A program made the position numbers and the translations under genes. This document shows positions 1-7,875 of a DNA stretch of 64,000 nucleotides, one piece after another (within the stretch, counting starts at the first letter, position 1; every line of letters begins with the position of its first letter). The notes beneath the pieces were generated by a model that was given only the letters and a program-made list of their open reading frames with translations, had not been told where the DNA came from and did not search any database. This DNA is from Streptomyces musisoli (lineage in GTDB: Bacteria > Actinomycetota > Actinomycetes > Streptomycetales > Streptomycetaceae), in contig NZ_JAERRH010000027.1 of assembly GCF_016741855.1 (NCBI RefSeq), positions 1 through 64,000 of the forward strand. The letters run 5' to 3'.

Positions 1-105
1 GACGAGATTGGTACCGCCACCGAGGAAGCGGGTGTCCGGTTCGGCGCCGAACAGCGCGACGGCGCCGGCGACGTCGGACACCCGCCGATAGCCGAACTCC
101 CTCAT
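1..105 (-). CDS. Molybdenum hydroxylase FAD-binding subunit (N-terminal fragment)
   Basis: This is the first 35 codons of a gene that runs off the left edge. Read on the minus strand it begins MREFGYRRVSDVAGAVALFG and reaches FLGGGTNLV. An N-terminal EFxYxRxxSxxxAVxxL stretch followed by a glycine-rich FLGGGTNL segment is characteristic of the FAD-binding (M) subunit of the xanthine dehydrogenase family, which passes electrons from the iron-sulphur subunit to an acceptor. Its ATG overlaps the stop of the upstream 2Fe-2S gene as ATGA, so the two are probably translationally coupled. A molybdopterin large subunit would be expected next, beyond the edge, but cannot be seen. Confidence 0.8.
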   Translation of the reverse strand, partial: MREFGYRRVSDVAGAVALFGAEPDTRFLGGGTNLV

Positions 106-683
106 GCCACGCTCTCCTTCACAGTCGCTTCGGGGTGCTCATGCCCCTCGTCCGGCCGGGCCCGGGCCGCGCGTCCCACCGCCTCGACGATCGAGACGTA
201 CGCGCCGCAGCGGCACAGGTTGCCGCTCATCCGTTCCCGGATCTCGTCGTCGGTCAGGGGTGGTGGTCCGGCTTCGGGCCGGACGTCGTCGGTGACGGCG
301 CTCGGCCAGCCCGCCGCGTGCTCCTCGATCATCCCGATCGCCGAGCAGATCTGTCCGGGGGTGCAGTAGCCGCACTGGAAGCCGTCCAGGTCGAGGAAGG
401 CCTGCTGCACCGGATGCAGTCGCTCGCCGTCTGCCACGCCTTCGATGGTGGTGATCTCACGGCCCTCGGCCGCCACGGCGAGCTGTAGGCAGGCGACGGT
501 CCGGCGCCCGTCCAGCAGGACGGTGCAGGCTCCGCATTGTCCCTGGTCACAGCCCTTTTTGGTGCCGGTGAGATCGAGACGTTCGCGTAGTGCGTCGAGC
601 AGGGTGGTGCGGTGATCGACGGGCAGCGTGTACTTCTCCCCGTTGATCCTCAAGGTGACGACACTGGACGTCGGTGAGTCCAT
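102..683 (-). CDS. (2Fe-2S)-binding subunit of a xanthine/aldehyde dehydrogenase-type enzyme
   Basis: The 193-residue protein carries both iron-sulphur signatures of the small subunit of molybdenum hydroxylases. A plant-ferredoxin-type cluster has Cys45, Cys50, Cys53 and Cys65 (GCDQGQCGAC then TVAC). The helical second domain has Cys104/Cys107 (CGYCTPG) and Cys157/Cys159 (NLCRCGAY). It relays electrons between the molybdopterin subunit and the FAD subunit encoded next. The open frame extends further upstream, but the ATG at 683 gives the usual short N-terminus before the ferredoxin fold (VVTLRINGEKYTL) and is preferred. The gene is divergent from the TetR gene at 956, with palindromic operators between them, so it is probably controlled by that regulator. 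The physiological substrate cannot be read from this subunit. Confidence 0.93.
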   Translation of the reverse strand: MDSPTSSVVTLRINGEKYTLPVDHRTTLLDALRERLDLTGTKKGCDQGQCGACTVLLDGRRTVACLQLAVAAEGREITTIEGVADGERLHPVQQAFLDLDGFQCGYCTPGQICSAIGMIEEHAAGWPSAVTDDVRPEAGPPPLTDDEIRERMSGNLCRCGAYVSIVEAVGRAARARPDEGHEHPEATVKESVA

Positions 684-859
684 GAGCTGCTTCTTTCGCG
701 TTTCCAGGACGGTGGGGGCAGCTGGGGTACCGCGCGGCGCGGAGAGTGGCCGCACGGGACCTGTGCCGCGAGGGCGAAGCGAGTGTGCGGGATGCCGGGC
801 CGGACAGTGGCAGCCGGCGGCTGCCCTTGGGGCCTCGTCCGCAGCTATGGTGGACGGGA

Positions 860-907
860 AACGGACAGCTGTCCGTTACCTGTTCCAACGTAACGGACAG
901 CTGTCCG
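860..907. promoter_or_regulatory. Two palindromic operator candidates for the divergent TetR regulator
   Basis: The intergenic region holds an 18-bp perfect palindrome at 860-877 (AACGGACAGCTGTCCGTT) and a second copy sharing the 14-bp perfect core CGGACAGCTGTCCG at 894-907. They lie 34 bp apart centre to centre. A further inverted pair, CGTTAC (874-879) and GTAACG (890-895), links them. The location between divergent transcripts is typical of TetR autoregulation. Binding itself is inferred. Confidence 0.75.
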
Positions 908-955
908 GTTAGCAAGACTGGGTTTCGGTCGGGGACCCTTGATCGAGGAGGACGA

Positions 956-1534
956 GTGCCTCAGCAGAAGGACTCACCCCGGCGCTCGGACGCGCAGCGC
1001 AATCGCGAACGCATCCTGGAAGTGGCGCTCGACGAACTGTCGCACTGCGCCGATGCCCCGCTGAGCGTGATCGCCAAGAAGGCGGGCGTCGGGCAGGGCA
1101 CCTTCTACCGCAACTTCCCCAACCGCGAAGCACTCGTCCTCGAGATCTACCGTCACGAGATGCAGCACGTGGCGGACGCCGCGACCCAGCTGATCGAGAC
1201 CCGGTCACCCGATGAGGCCCTGCGCGCCTGGATGGACCGGCTCGCCGAATTCGCCATGACCAAGGCCGGACTCGCCGACGCGATCCGGCAGGCCACCAGC
1301 GCACCCGGCAGCCCGGCCAAGCCGCCCCACACGCCGGTGACCGCCGCGGCCGAACTCCTGCTCCGCGCCAACGAGGAGGCCGGCACCATCCGGCCCGGAG
1401 TCACCGCGGACGACTTCCTGCTCGCCATCGCGGGCCTCTGGCAGCTCGAACCGGACCTGGACTGGCGGCCTCGCGCCGCCCGGCTCCTCGACCTCGTCAT
1501 GGACGGCCTGCGCGCGGGAACCGCCGGCAGGTGA
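956..1534 (+). CDS. TetR-family transcriptional regulator
   Basis: A 192-residue regulator. The N-terminal helix-turn-helix runs through RNRERILEVALDEL, then SVIAKKAGVGQGTFYRNFPNREALVLEIY, the classic TetR recognition region. The C-terminal ligand domain resembles the SbtR-like TetR subgroup, with TPVTAAAELLLRANEEAGTIRPGVTADDFLLAIAGLW. A GTG start at 956 is chosen because GAGGAGGA sits just upstream at 945-952; the open frame further upstream would run through the operators. It is divergent from the molybdenum hydroxylase operon and next to two copies of CGGACAGCTGTCCG, so it probably represses that operon and itself. The inducer is unknown. Confidence 0.9.
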   Translation: MPQQKDSPRRSDAQRNRERILEVALDELSHCADAPLSVIAKKAGVGQGTFYRNFPNREALVLEIYRHEMQHVADAATQLIETRSPDEALRAWMDRLAEFAMTKAGLADAIRQATSAPGSPAKPPHTPVTAAAELLLRANEEAGTIRPGVTADDFLLAIAGLWQLEPDLDWRPRAARLLDLVMDGLRAGTAGR

Positions 1535-1768
1535 ACGCCGCGCCGCCTCCCCCGGTCGACGCGCGGACACCCTCGACTTAGGCTGGTCTGGGTGAAGGGG
1601 GCGGTCGTACGGCCGCCCGACCAGGCCACTTTGTCGGCGGAGGCTTCCCGGCCACCGCAACAGCAGGCCGTACGGCCCGGCCGGCGCAAGCCGGGTACGC
1701 GGCTGCTTCCGTGACGGGTGATGCCCGCCGGCAGTATCTGCCGCTCTCTCTGCGACCAGGGGGTCGCC

Positions 1769-2266
1769 ATGAACAAGCCGACTTGGGTACGTCATCAGGC
1801 CGTGGCCGTCATCACGGCCGGACTGATGGCCGGAGGCACGATGCTCGCGACGAGCGCCTCCGCAACTGTCTCCGACGTCAGCGCAGCCGATCAGCAAACC
1901 ATCGTCAACGAAACCAACAAAGTGCGCCAGGCCGCCGACGCACCCCCGCTGGCTTGGGACGACAGTGTCGCCAAGGACGCACAGGCCTGGGCCGACAACC
2001 CGGACTCCACACCGAGCGGGCCCGGCTCGCTGAAGCACTCGCCCTCGTTCAACGGTGCGGAGAACATGTCGACCGTCGGACCGGCCGGGGCCACCGCGCA
2101 GTGGGCCGCGGAGAAGAGCAAGTACGACGCCGACCCCAACAAGGACCCCAACAGCCAGGGTTACAAGACCCAGTGGGGTCACTACTGGAACATGATCCAG
2201 AGCCGGTTCACCAAGATCGGCTGCGGAGCCCGGGAAGGCGTGACGGTCTGTCATTACAAGCCCTGA
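1769..2266 (+). CDS. Secreted CAP (SCP/PR-1) domain protein
   Basis: A 165-residue exported protein. The N-terminus MNKPTWVRHQAVAVITAGLM followed by a hydrophobic stretch and ATSASATVS is a Sec signal peptide. The mature part has the CAP-fold hallmarks: an N-terminal helix IVNETNKVRQAADAPPLAWD, HSPSFNGAENM matching the GENI-type signature, and TQWGHYWNMIQSRFTKIGCG matching the GHYxxxxW...IGCG block. CAP proteins are extracellular; some bind lipids or sterols, and bacterial functions are mostly unclear. The ATG at 1769 follows AGGGGG and is preferred over an upstream ATG at 1718. A strong hairpin at 2300-2332 follows. Confidence 0.85.
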   Translation: MNKPTWVRHQAVAVITAGLMAGGTMLATSASATVSDVSAADQQTIVNETNKVRQAADAPPLAWDDSVAKDAQAWADNPDSTPSGPGSLKHSPSFNGAENMSTVGPAGATAQWAAEKSKYDADPNKDPNSQGYKTQWGHYWNMIQSRFTKIGCGAREGVTVCHYKP

Positions 2267-2299
2267 CCCGTCCGGCACCAGCCCCGCCAGAGCAGGACC

Positions 2300-2332
2300 A
2301 CAGCCCCCACTTCACTTGGAAATGGGGGCTGT
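2300..2332. terminator. Rho-independent-type terminator after the CAP gene
   Basis: ACAGCCCCCA and TGGGGGCTGT pair as a 10-bp stem, extended inward by TTC/GAA, with a five-base loop. It lies 33 bp after the CAP stop and can serve the convergent flavin reductase gene too. There is no long T-run, as is usual in Streptomyces. Confidence 0.7.
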
Positions 2333-2537
2333 TGACGATCCCTACACCCTTCTCGGCGCACCCGGTTCGGGAAGCCGCCGGGAGGGAATCCCGAGCCGGC
2401 GCAGCAGGCGGTGGAAGAGGGAGCATCGCGCAGGCGGTGGAGCCTGCCCGGGCATCACGTGGCCTGCCCCGGGTGGAGGCCCGGGGCGGACCGCTGACCG
2501 GTAAGGTGCAACCCCCTTATGCGACGGCTTTTCGGGC

Positions 2538-3101
2538 TCAGCGCGGGGAAGGGGCGCGCAGCGGCCTGAGAGCGGCACTCCAGGAGATGACCTGGTCCAG
2601 CAGGGTGTTCAAGGCGGTGACGTTGTGCTCACCCGGCTTGAAGGTGACATAGTTCTCAAACTCTGTCTGCAGGGACAGTGTGACCTGCCCCGCCACATCG
2701 GCCATCCGCAATGCCCCGCAGACCAGCCTCAGTTGCTCGACCGCGCGGGCGCCGCCCACTCCGCCGTAGGAGACGAAGCCGATCGCCTTGTCGTTCCATT
2801 CCGCGTGCAGGAGGTCGATCGCGTTCTTGAGCACTCCGGGTATGGAGTGGTTGTACTCGGGAGTGACCATCACGAACCCGTCGAACGAGGCGACGGTGGC
2901 CGCCCATTCCCTGGTCCGCTCGTGCCGGTGGCGTTCCGCCGACACCGGCGGCTCGTCCACGTGCGGCAACGGGTGGTCGAGCAGGTCGACCACCTCGAAA
3001 TCGGCGTCTCCACGGCCCTTCGCCACTTCAAGCACCCACCGGGCGACCTGCTCTCCCCTGCGGCCGGGGCGGGTGCTGCCGAGTACGATCCCGATCCTCA
3101 T
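2538..3101 (-). CDS. NAD(P)H-dependent FMN reductase
   Basis: A 187-residue flavodoxin-fold protein. MRIGIVLGSTRPGRRGEQVARWV is the phosphate-binding loop that holds FMN. MVTPEYNHSIPGVLKNAIDLL is the strongly conserved PEYN segment of the NADPH-dependent FMN reductase family, and SYGGVGGARAVEQL completes the flavin site. Such enzymes supply reduced flavin or reduce quinones, azo compounds or metals in the cytoplasm. The ATG at 3101 agrees with the family N-terminus. The gene stands alone downstream of a degraded fragment on the same strand. The substrate is unknown. Confidence 0.9.
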   Translation of the reverse strand: MRIGIVLGSTRPGRRGEQVARWVLEVAKGRGDADFEVVDLLDHPLPHVDEPPVSAERHRHERTREWAATVASFDGFVMVTPEYNHSIPGVLKNAIDLLHAEWNDKAIGFVSYGGVGGARAVEQLRLVCGALRMADVAGQVTLSLQTEFENYVTFKPGEHNVTALNTLLDQVISWSAALRPLRAPSPR

Positions 3102-3112
3102 CTTCGCTCTCC

Positions 3113-3228
3113 TGTCCTGATGTCGGTGTGACGCAAGCGGTCGTAGGCGCGCATGTCACCGCGTCGGTGACCACGCCGCGCCACGGCCTGATCTCGATCC
3201 GGTCGGCGACGGTCTCGAGGTCGCTCAT
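3113..3228 (-). pseudogene. Remnant of a SnoaL/NTF2-like protein
   Basis: Read on the minus strand, MSDLETVADRIEIRPWRGV followed by VTDAV resembles the start of SnoaL-like small proteins (MSDLxTIADRxEIxxLRGxFTDA). The expected continuation, an MRxYDRL stretch, appears only in another frame (DMRAYDRL), after which the similarity ends at the start of the flavin reductase gene. This suggests a frameshifted, truncated leftover. The match is short and from memory, so confidence is modest. Confidence 0.4.
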
Positions 3229-3362
3229 CGGTCACCCCCGTGTGTCGCCTCGGTTTCCGGGGCGAAGTGATCGCCCGCCATTACGACGACGTAGGCCGCC
3301 GTAATGTCAGCCCCTGGGTTCGGCCGGCTCCACTGTCGGACCGGGGCACTACCTTTGACCGC

Positions 3363-3863
3363 ATGACGTCTCTCGAACTCGCCCAGTGGTCCGGTCAAGG
3401 GCTCGACCTGCTCCGTCGCCAGAACTCCGCCGAGATGACCGAGCACCTCGGAGGCCCGGAGACCGCCGAGCAGCTGCGCCGCCGTCACGAGCGGTACCTC
3501 AGCCTCGCCGACGGACGGATGTTCCTGGTCGTCCTGGACGACCAGGTGGTGGGATCGGTCGGGTACTGGACGCGGGAGTGGAACGGGGAGCAGGTCTACG
3601 AGACGGGGTACGGCATCCTTCCCGAGTACCAGGGCCGTGGCTTCGCGGCCGAGGCACTTCGTCTGTGCGCGCAGCGGGCCGCCCGGGACGGCTCGCACGC
3701 ATGGCTGCACGCGTTCCCGTCCGTGCACCACGAGGCGTCCAACGCGGTGTGCCGGAAGGCGGGTTTCGAACTGGTGGGACCCTGCGAGTTCGAATACCCG
3801 CCGGGACATGCCATCCGCTCCAACGACTGGCGCCTCGCCCTCACCCGCCCGGACGCCCACTAG
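3363..3863 (+). CDS. GNAT-family N-acetyltransferase
   Basis: A 166-residue acetyltransferase of the RimJ/RimL-like group. The acetyl-CoA-binding motif appears as YGILPEYQGRGFAAEALRLC, with the Q/RxxGxG/A element, and the downstream HAFPSVHHEASNAVCRKAGFELVG matches the xxNxxSxxxxxKxGF pattern. VVGSVGYW is the central strand. Start ATG at 3363 is placed by homology; the ORF extends upstream without recognisable sequence. The acceptor substrate cannot be predicted. It is flanked by unrelated genes. Confidence 0.85.
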   Translation: MTSLELAQWSGQGLDLLRRQNSAEMTEHLGGPETAEQLRRRHERYLSLADGRMFLVVLDDQVVGSVGYWTREWNGEQVYETGYGILPEYQGRGFAAEALRLCAQRAARDGSHAWLHAFPSVHHEASNAVCRKAGFELVGPCEFEYPPGHAIRSNDWRLALTRPDAH

Positions 3864-4016
3864 GGCCTCACCGCCCGGGAAGGGATCCCTCACCCCGTGA
3901 GGCGTGGGCCGAACGCCTCGCATCCGCCGACCGAGAAGGCGGCCGCGAATTGGGCCACTGCCACGGGCATCAATTGGATCTACTCGACGGTCCATTGCCC
4001 CTCTAACGTCATCGCT

Positions 4017-5213
4017 ATGACGAAGCGACCGCAGCGCCTGCTCGCCCTCGCCCAGCTCGCCAACTCCGTGGGAGACGGCGCCTATTACGTGACCTCGGCG
4101 CTGTACTTCACCCACGTCGTCGGCCTCGCTCCCGCCCGCGTGGGGCTCGGGCTGACCCTGGCCTGGGCGATCGGCTCCCTGGTCGGCGTGCCGCTCGGGC
4201 GGCTCGCGGACCGGCGCGGGCCACGCACCACATCGGTGCTGCTGGCGCTGGCGACCTCGGCGGCGATCGCCGGGTTCCTCCTGGTACGGGGGTTCGCGCC
4301 GTTCGTCCTCGCCGCCGGTGTCTACGCCTCCGCGCAGTCCGGGCTCGCGGCGGCCCGCCAGGCGCTGCTGGCGGGGCTGGTACCGGCCGGGGAGCGGACC
4401 GGACTGCTGGCGCGGCTCCAGTCGACCCTGAACGGCGGGCTCGCGCTGGGCGCGGCGCTCGGCGGGCTGGCGCTGAGTACCGGAACAGCGGCGGCGTACC
4501 GGGGTGTACTCGCGCTGGACGCGCTCTGCTTCCTTGCCTGCGCGCTGCTCCTGCTGCGGCTGCCCGTTGTGCTCTCCACGCCCACCGTGCCCACCGCACC
4601 CGCCTCGACCGGCGTGGCCGGCGTGGCCGACGTGGCCGACGTGGCCGACGTCGGCACCGGCGCCGACGGCCGGCGGTTCGCGGTGCTGCGCGACCGGCCG
4701 TACGTCCTGGTCGCGCTCCTCAACACCGTCCTCCTGCTCCGCCTGCCACTGCTCAGCCTCGCGCTACCGCTGTGGATCACCGAGCGGACCGCCGCGCCGG
4801 CGTGGCTGGCCTCGGGGCTGTTCGTGCTCAACACGCTCGCGGTGACGCTGTTCCAGGTGCGGGCGGCCAGGGCCGTGACGGGTCTCGGCACCGCTCTGCG
4901 GGTCCTGCGCCGGTCCGGGCTCGTGATGTTCGCGTCCTGCGCGGTGTTCGCGCTGTCGCAGGGCCGGTCGGCCTGGCCCGCGGCGGTGATCCTGATCGCC
5001 GGTGCGGTACTTCAGGTGGTGGCGGAGATGCAGCAGTCGGCGGGCTCCTGGCAGCTGTCCTTCGATCTGGCACCGGCCGACCGGATGGGCGAGTACCAGG
5101 GCTTCTTCGGCACCGGGGTGACCGTCGCCCGCACTCTGGGCAATTTGGCCCCCGCGGGCCCGCCGCCCCGGGACGGGCGGGCCGACGCCTCGGGAGGCGC
5201 CGACGCGGGGTAG
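4017..5213 (+). CDS. MFS transporter, C-terminally shortened
   Basis: A 398-residue major facilitator protein starting MTKRPQRLLALAQLANSVGD. Hydrophobic helices are obvious through about residue 370, including the GxLADRRGPR loop 2-3 signature (RLADRRGPRTTS). It belongs to the same type as the protein at 10982-12217, which continues through two more helices after a matching GEYQGFFGTG / GQYLGVFGLG stretch. Here the frame instead reads TVARTLGNLAPAGPPPRDGRADASGGADAG and stops, so the last helices appear to be missing. No hydrophobic continuation is visible in other frames. Function may be impaired. A short run of repeated GVADVADVADV lies in the central loop. Confidence 0.8.
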   Translation: MTKRPQRLLALAQLANSVGDGAYYVTSALYFTHVVGLAPARVGLGLTLAWAIGSLVGVPLGRLADRRGPRTTSVLLALATSAAIAGFLLVRGFAPFVLAAGVYASAQSGLAAARQALLAGLVPAGERTGLLARLQSTLNGGLALGAALGGLALSTGTAAAYRGVLALDALCFLACALLLLRLPVVLSTPTVPTAPASTGVAGVADVADVADVGTGADGRRFAVLRDRPYVLVALLNTVLLLRLPLLSLALPLWITERTAAPAWLASGLFVLNTLAVTLFQVRAARAVTGLGTALRVLRRSGLVMFASCAVFALSQGRSAWPAAVILIAGAVLQVVAEMQQSAGSWQLSFDLAPADRMGEYQGFFGTGVTVARTLGNLAPAGPPPRDGRADASGGADAG

Positions 5214-5336
5214 TCGGAACCTACGCTTCCGCCAGTCGAAAGGGAAGACCCTCCTGCGGTTGACCCTCGCCGTGCGCTCACGCATCCTGAGCCCCACCGG
5301 AAGCTCGCACCCCACCGAGCCGCCCCTGGAGCCCCC

Positions 5337-5738
5337 GTGCCCATACCCCTCGGCGAGGACGTGGTGGCACTGCTGCGCCGCCCCAGCACCTGCTACCTCG
5401 CCACCACGATGCCCGACGGCTCGCCCCAGCTCACCCAGACGTGGGTCGACACCGATGGCGAGCATGTCCTGATCAACAGTGTCGAGTCTCATCAGAAGAC
5501 CAGGAACATCGCGCGTGACCCGCGGGTCGCCGTCGCCGTCTCCGACCCCTCGGAACCGGCCTCCTACGTCCAGATCCGCGGGCGGGTGGTGCGTGTGACC
5601 ACGGAGGGGGCAGCCGACCACATCGAGGCGCTCGCCCGGAAGTACCTCGGCGGGCCCTACCCGTGGTTCGGCGGCCGCGACCAGGTCCGGGTGATCTACG
5701 TGATCCGGCCCGAACGGATCAGCAGCCCTCGCGGCTAG
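5337..5738 (+). CDS. PPOX-class F420/FMN-dependent oxidoreductase
   Basis: A 133-residue split-barrel protein. LRRPSTCYLATTMPDGSPQLTQTWVDTDGEHVLINSV and QKTRNIARDPRVAVAVSDP are the standard early strands and helix of the F420-dependent PPOX family (TIGR03618-like). These dimeric enzymes bind F420 or FMN and reduce varied substrates; F420 is common in actinomycetes. A GTG at 5337 gives the expected N-terminus. Shine-Dalgarno complementarity is weak (CTGGAG). It has no obvious operon partner; the P450 at 5958 follows after 219 bp in the same direction. Confidence 0.85.
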   Translation: MPIPLGEDVVALLRRPSTCYLATTMPDGSPQLTQTWVDTDGEHVLINSVESHQKTRNIARDPRVAVAVSDPSEPASYVQIRGRVVRVTTEGAADHIEALARKYLGGPYPWFGGRDQVRVIYVIRPERISSPRG

Positions 5739-5957
5739 ACACCGGCCGGCGAGCCGGCACTGTCCGCCGGCAGGCGGGCGCGGCACCCAGGCCCGGCCGG
5801 CGGACCGGGGCGCGATCGGCAGGCCGGGGCGCGATCGGCGGACCAGGCCGGTCGGCGGACCGGGTGATGATCACTAGGGTGCTGGACAATAGGGGTATAC
5901 AGCCCATACCTGCCGATAGAGGGTGCGTGCGGGTCGATGACTTCCCCGGGAGGCGCG

Positions 5958-7232
5958 ATGAGCCAGCAGCCGGTCCTTCTCCCCTACGCCGACCCGGCCT
6001 TCGTGGCGGACCCCTTCCCGCTCTACCGACGGCTGCGCGAGGAGGGCCCGGTCCGGCGCGCGGTCGTCGTCGGCGGCATGGACGTCTGGCTGGTCACACG
6101 CTACGAGGACGGACTCGCCGCCCTGACCGACCCGAGGCTGAGCAGTGACATCCGCGACGCCTCGGACCCCCGCCTCCTCGAGCGGCTGCCCGAGTTCGAG
6201 CGCGAATCGATGATGAGCAACATGCTCCGTTCCGACCCGCCCGACCACACCCGGCTGCGCCGCCTGGTGTCGAAGGCGTTCACGGCGCGCCGGGTCGCCG
6301 CGCTGCGGCCCCGTATCCAGGAGATCACCGACCGGCTGCTCGACGCGGTGGTACCGGCCGGCCGGGCCGAACTCGTGGCGGACCTCGCGCTGCCGCTGCC
6401 GGTCACCGTCATCAGCGAGCTGCTCGGTGTGCCGGTGGACGACCGGCACGACTTCCAGCGGTGGACCGACGCCATGCTCGTCCGCGGGGAGGAGATGCCC
6501 GACCCGGCCGTCGTCGACGAGGCGTGGCACCAGATGCACGCGTACCTGACGAAGCACCTCTACTCCAAGCGCACCCGTCCGGGGGACGACCTGCTCAGCG
6601 CGCTGATCAGCGCCCACGACGAGGAGCAGCGGCTGAGCCGCGACGAGCTGATCGCGACGGCGTTCCTGCTGCTGGTGGCCGGGTACATCACCACGGTCAA
6701 TCTGATCGGCGGCGGCATCGCCGCACTGCTCGCCAACCCCGACCAGCTGACCCTGCTGCGAGATCGTCCGGAGCTGATGCCCGACGCGGTCGAGGAGTTC
6801 CTCCGCTACGACGGCCCGGTCAGCCCGGGCATCGCCCGTTTCGCGCGCGAAGACGTCGAGATCGCGGGCGTGACCATCCCGCGGGGCGCGACCGTGCTCG
6901 TCGCGTCCGCGATCGCCGACCGCGATCCGGCGCGGTTCCCCGACCCGGACAGGCTGGACGTCACCCGGCGTGACAGCGGCCACCTGGCCTTCGGGCACGG
7001 CATCCACTACTGCCTCGGCGCGCCCCTCGCCCGGCTGGAGGGCCAGATCGCCATCGGCACGGTCCTGCACCGTCTGCCGGACCTGGCCCTGGCGGTGGCG
7101 CCGACCGAGCTGAGCTGGCAGCCCGGCAGCCTGCGCGGCCCGGTGCGGCTCCCGGTCAGGTTCACCTCCCCCGGCGGCGAACGCGACGGTACGCCCGGAC
7201 CGGTTCAGCACACGGAGGGCGACAGGCGGTAG
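5958..7232 (+). CDS. Cytochrome P450 (CYP107-like)
   Basis: A 424-residue bacterial class I P450. The haem-binding loop is FGHGIHYCLG with proximal Cys352, and the K-helix ExxR is Glu280-Phe-Leu-Arg283. LRSDPPDHTRLRRLVSKAFT is the C-helix region. The I-helix reads AGYITTVNLIG at 241-251; in this family the position of Ile244 is normally Glu (AGHETT), the acid of the acid-alcohol pair involved in oxygen activation. Loss of the acid is unusual and could alter oxygen activation or proton delivery. The ATG at 5958 is preceded by GGGAGGCG. No ferredoxin or ferredoxin reductase gene is adjacent. The substrate is unknown. Confidence 0.95.
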   Translation: MSQQPVLLPYADPAFVADPFPLYRRLREEGPVRRAVVVGGMDVWLVTRYEDGLAALTDPRLSSDIRDASDPRLLERLPEFERESMMSNMLRSDPPDHTRLRRLVSKAFTARRVAALRPRIQEITDRLLDAVVPAGRAELVADLALPLPVTVISELLGVPVDDRHDFQRWTDAMLVRGEEMPDPAVVDEAWHQMHAYLTKHLYSKRTRPGDDLLSALISAHDEEQRLSRDELIATAFLLLVAGYITTVNLIGGGIAALLANPDQLTLLRDRPELMPDAVEEFLRYDGPVSPGIARFAREDVEIAGVTIPRGATVLVASAIADRDPARFPDPDRLDVTRRDSGHLAFGHGIHYCLGAPLARLEGQIAIGTVLHRLPDLALAVAPTELSWQPGSLRGPVRLPVRFTSPGGERDGTPGPVQHTEGDRR

Positions 7233-7295
7233 GAGCCGGCCGGCTCTCTCTCCCCCCCGGGACGGTCGGCTCCGGGACACCGCAGCAGGCCGATT

Positions 7296-7414
7296 CCGCC
7301 GGCTCAGCGGTGGCTGGGCGATGCCCAGGCGGGCGGCCGCGCGGCCGAAGTGGAGCTCCTCGGCGAGCACGACGAAGGCGTGCAGTTGTGGGAGGGGAGT
7401 TCGGGGCGGTCCAT
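7296..7414 (-). pseudogene. Remnant of a LysR-family regulator
   Basis: On the minus strand an ATG at 7414 starts MDRPELPS, then the frame must shift to continue QLHAFVVLAEELHFGRAAAR and LGIAQPPLSRR. This is the hallmark N-terminus of LysR regulators up to the recognition helix. After LSRR the similarity stops and the frame becomes antisense to the P450 tail. Only about 45 codons of an expected 300 remain, with a frameshift. It is divergent from the RidA gene at 7486, which it may once have controlled. Confidence 0.65.
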
Positions 7415-7485
7415 ATGCCAGAGATATCAGGTCGTGCCTTCAGTTGTATTAGACGTATCCGTGCTGGTCACCTAGCGTTCGGCGC

Positions 7486-7875
7486 ATGACAGAGCGACAT
7501 GCGATCCTCAGCGGCTCGACCTTCGAGGAGCAGATCGGCTATGCCCGGGCCGTGGTCGACGGCGACTGGGTGCACGTGTCCGGGACGACCGGCTTCGACT
7601 ACGCCACCATGACGATCTCCGACGACGTGGTGGAGCAGGCCGAGCAGTGCCTGCGCAACATCGAGGCGGCGCTGGCCGAGGCGGACTGCACCTTCGCCGA
7701 CGTGGTGCGGGTGCGCTACATGCTGCCCGACCGCGAGGACTTCGAACCCTGCTGGCCGGTCCTGCGCCGCTGCTTCGGCAGCGTCCGCCCGGCCGCCACG
7801 ATGCTCATGTGCGGTCTCTCGGACCCCCGCATGAAGATCGAGATCGAGGTGTACGCGCGCCGGGTCACCGCGTAG
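7486..7875 (+). CDS. RidA-family (YjgF/UK114) enamine/imine deaminase-like protein
   Basis: A 129-residue protein of the usual RidA length. It has ARAVVDGDWVHVSGTTG, EQAEQCLRNIEAALAEADCTFADVVRVRYML and RPAATMLMCGLSDPRMKIEIEV. The RidA-type arginine is expected just after the RPA-T motif (consensus RPART), but here the sequence is RPAATM, so the substrate-carboxylate-binding Arg is replaced. That places it in a RidA subfamily (Rid4-7-like) whose deaminase activity is uncertain. It acts in the cytoplasm. Upstream, divergent, is a LysR remnant. A start at ATG 7486 fits the family N-terminus. Confidence 0.85.
   Translation: MTERHAILSGSTFEEQIGYARAVVDGDWVHVSGTTGFDYATMTISDDVVEQAEQCLRNIEAALAEADCTFADVVRVRYMLPDREDFEPCWPVLRRCFGSVRPAATMLMCGLSDPRMKIEIEVYARRVTA

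Noticed and set aside
5894..5910. GGTAT-N7-ATACC inverted repeat upstream of the P450
   Set aside because: Arms of only 5 bp in isolation, no adjacent intact regulator; too likely by chance.
5874..7370. 498-codon minus-strand frame opposite the P450
   Set aside because: Only its first 25 codons (LAEELHFGRAAARLGIAQPPLSRR) are meaningful, a LysR remnant; the rest is antisense to the P450.
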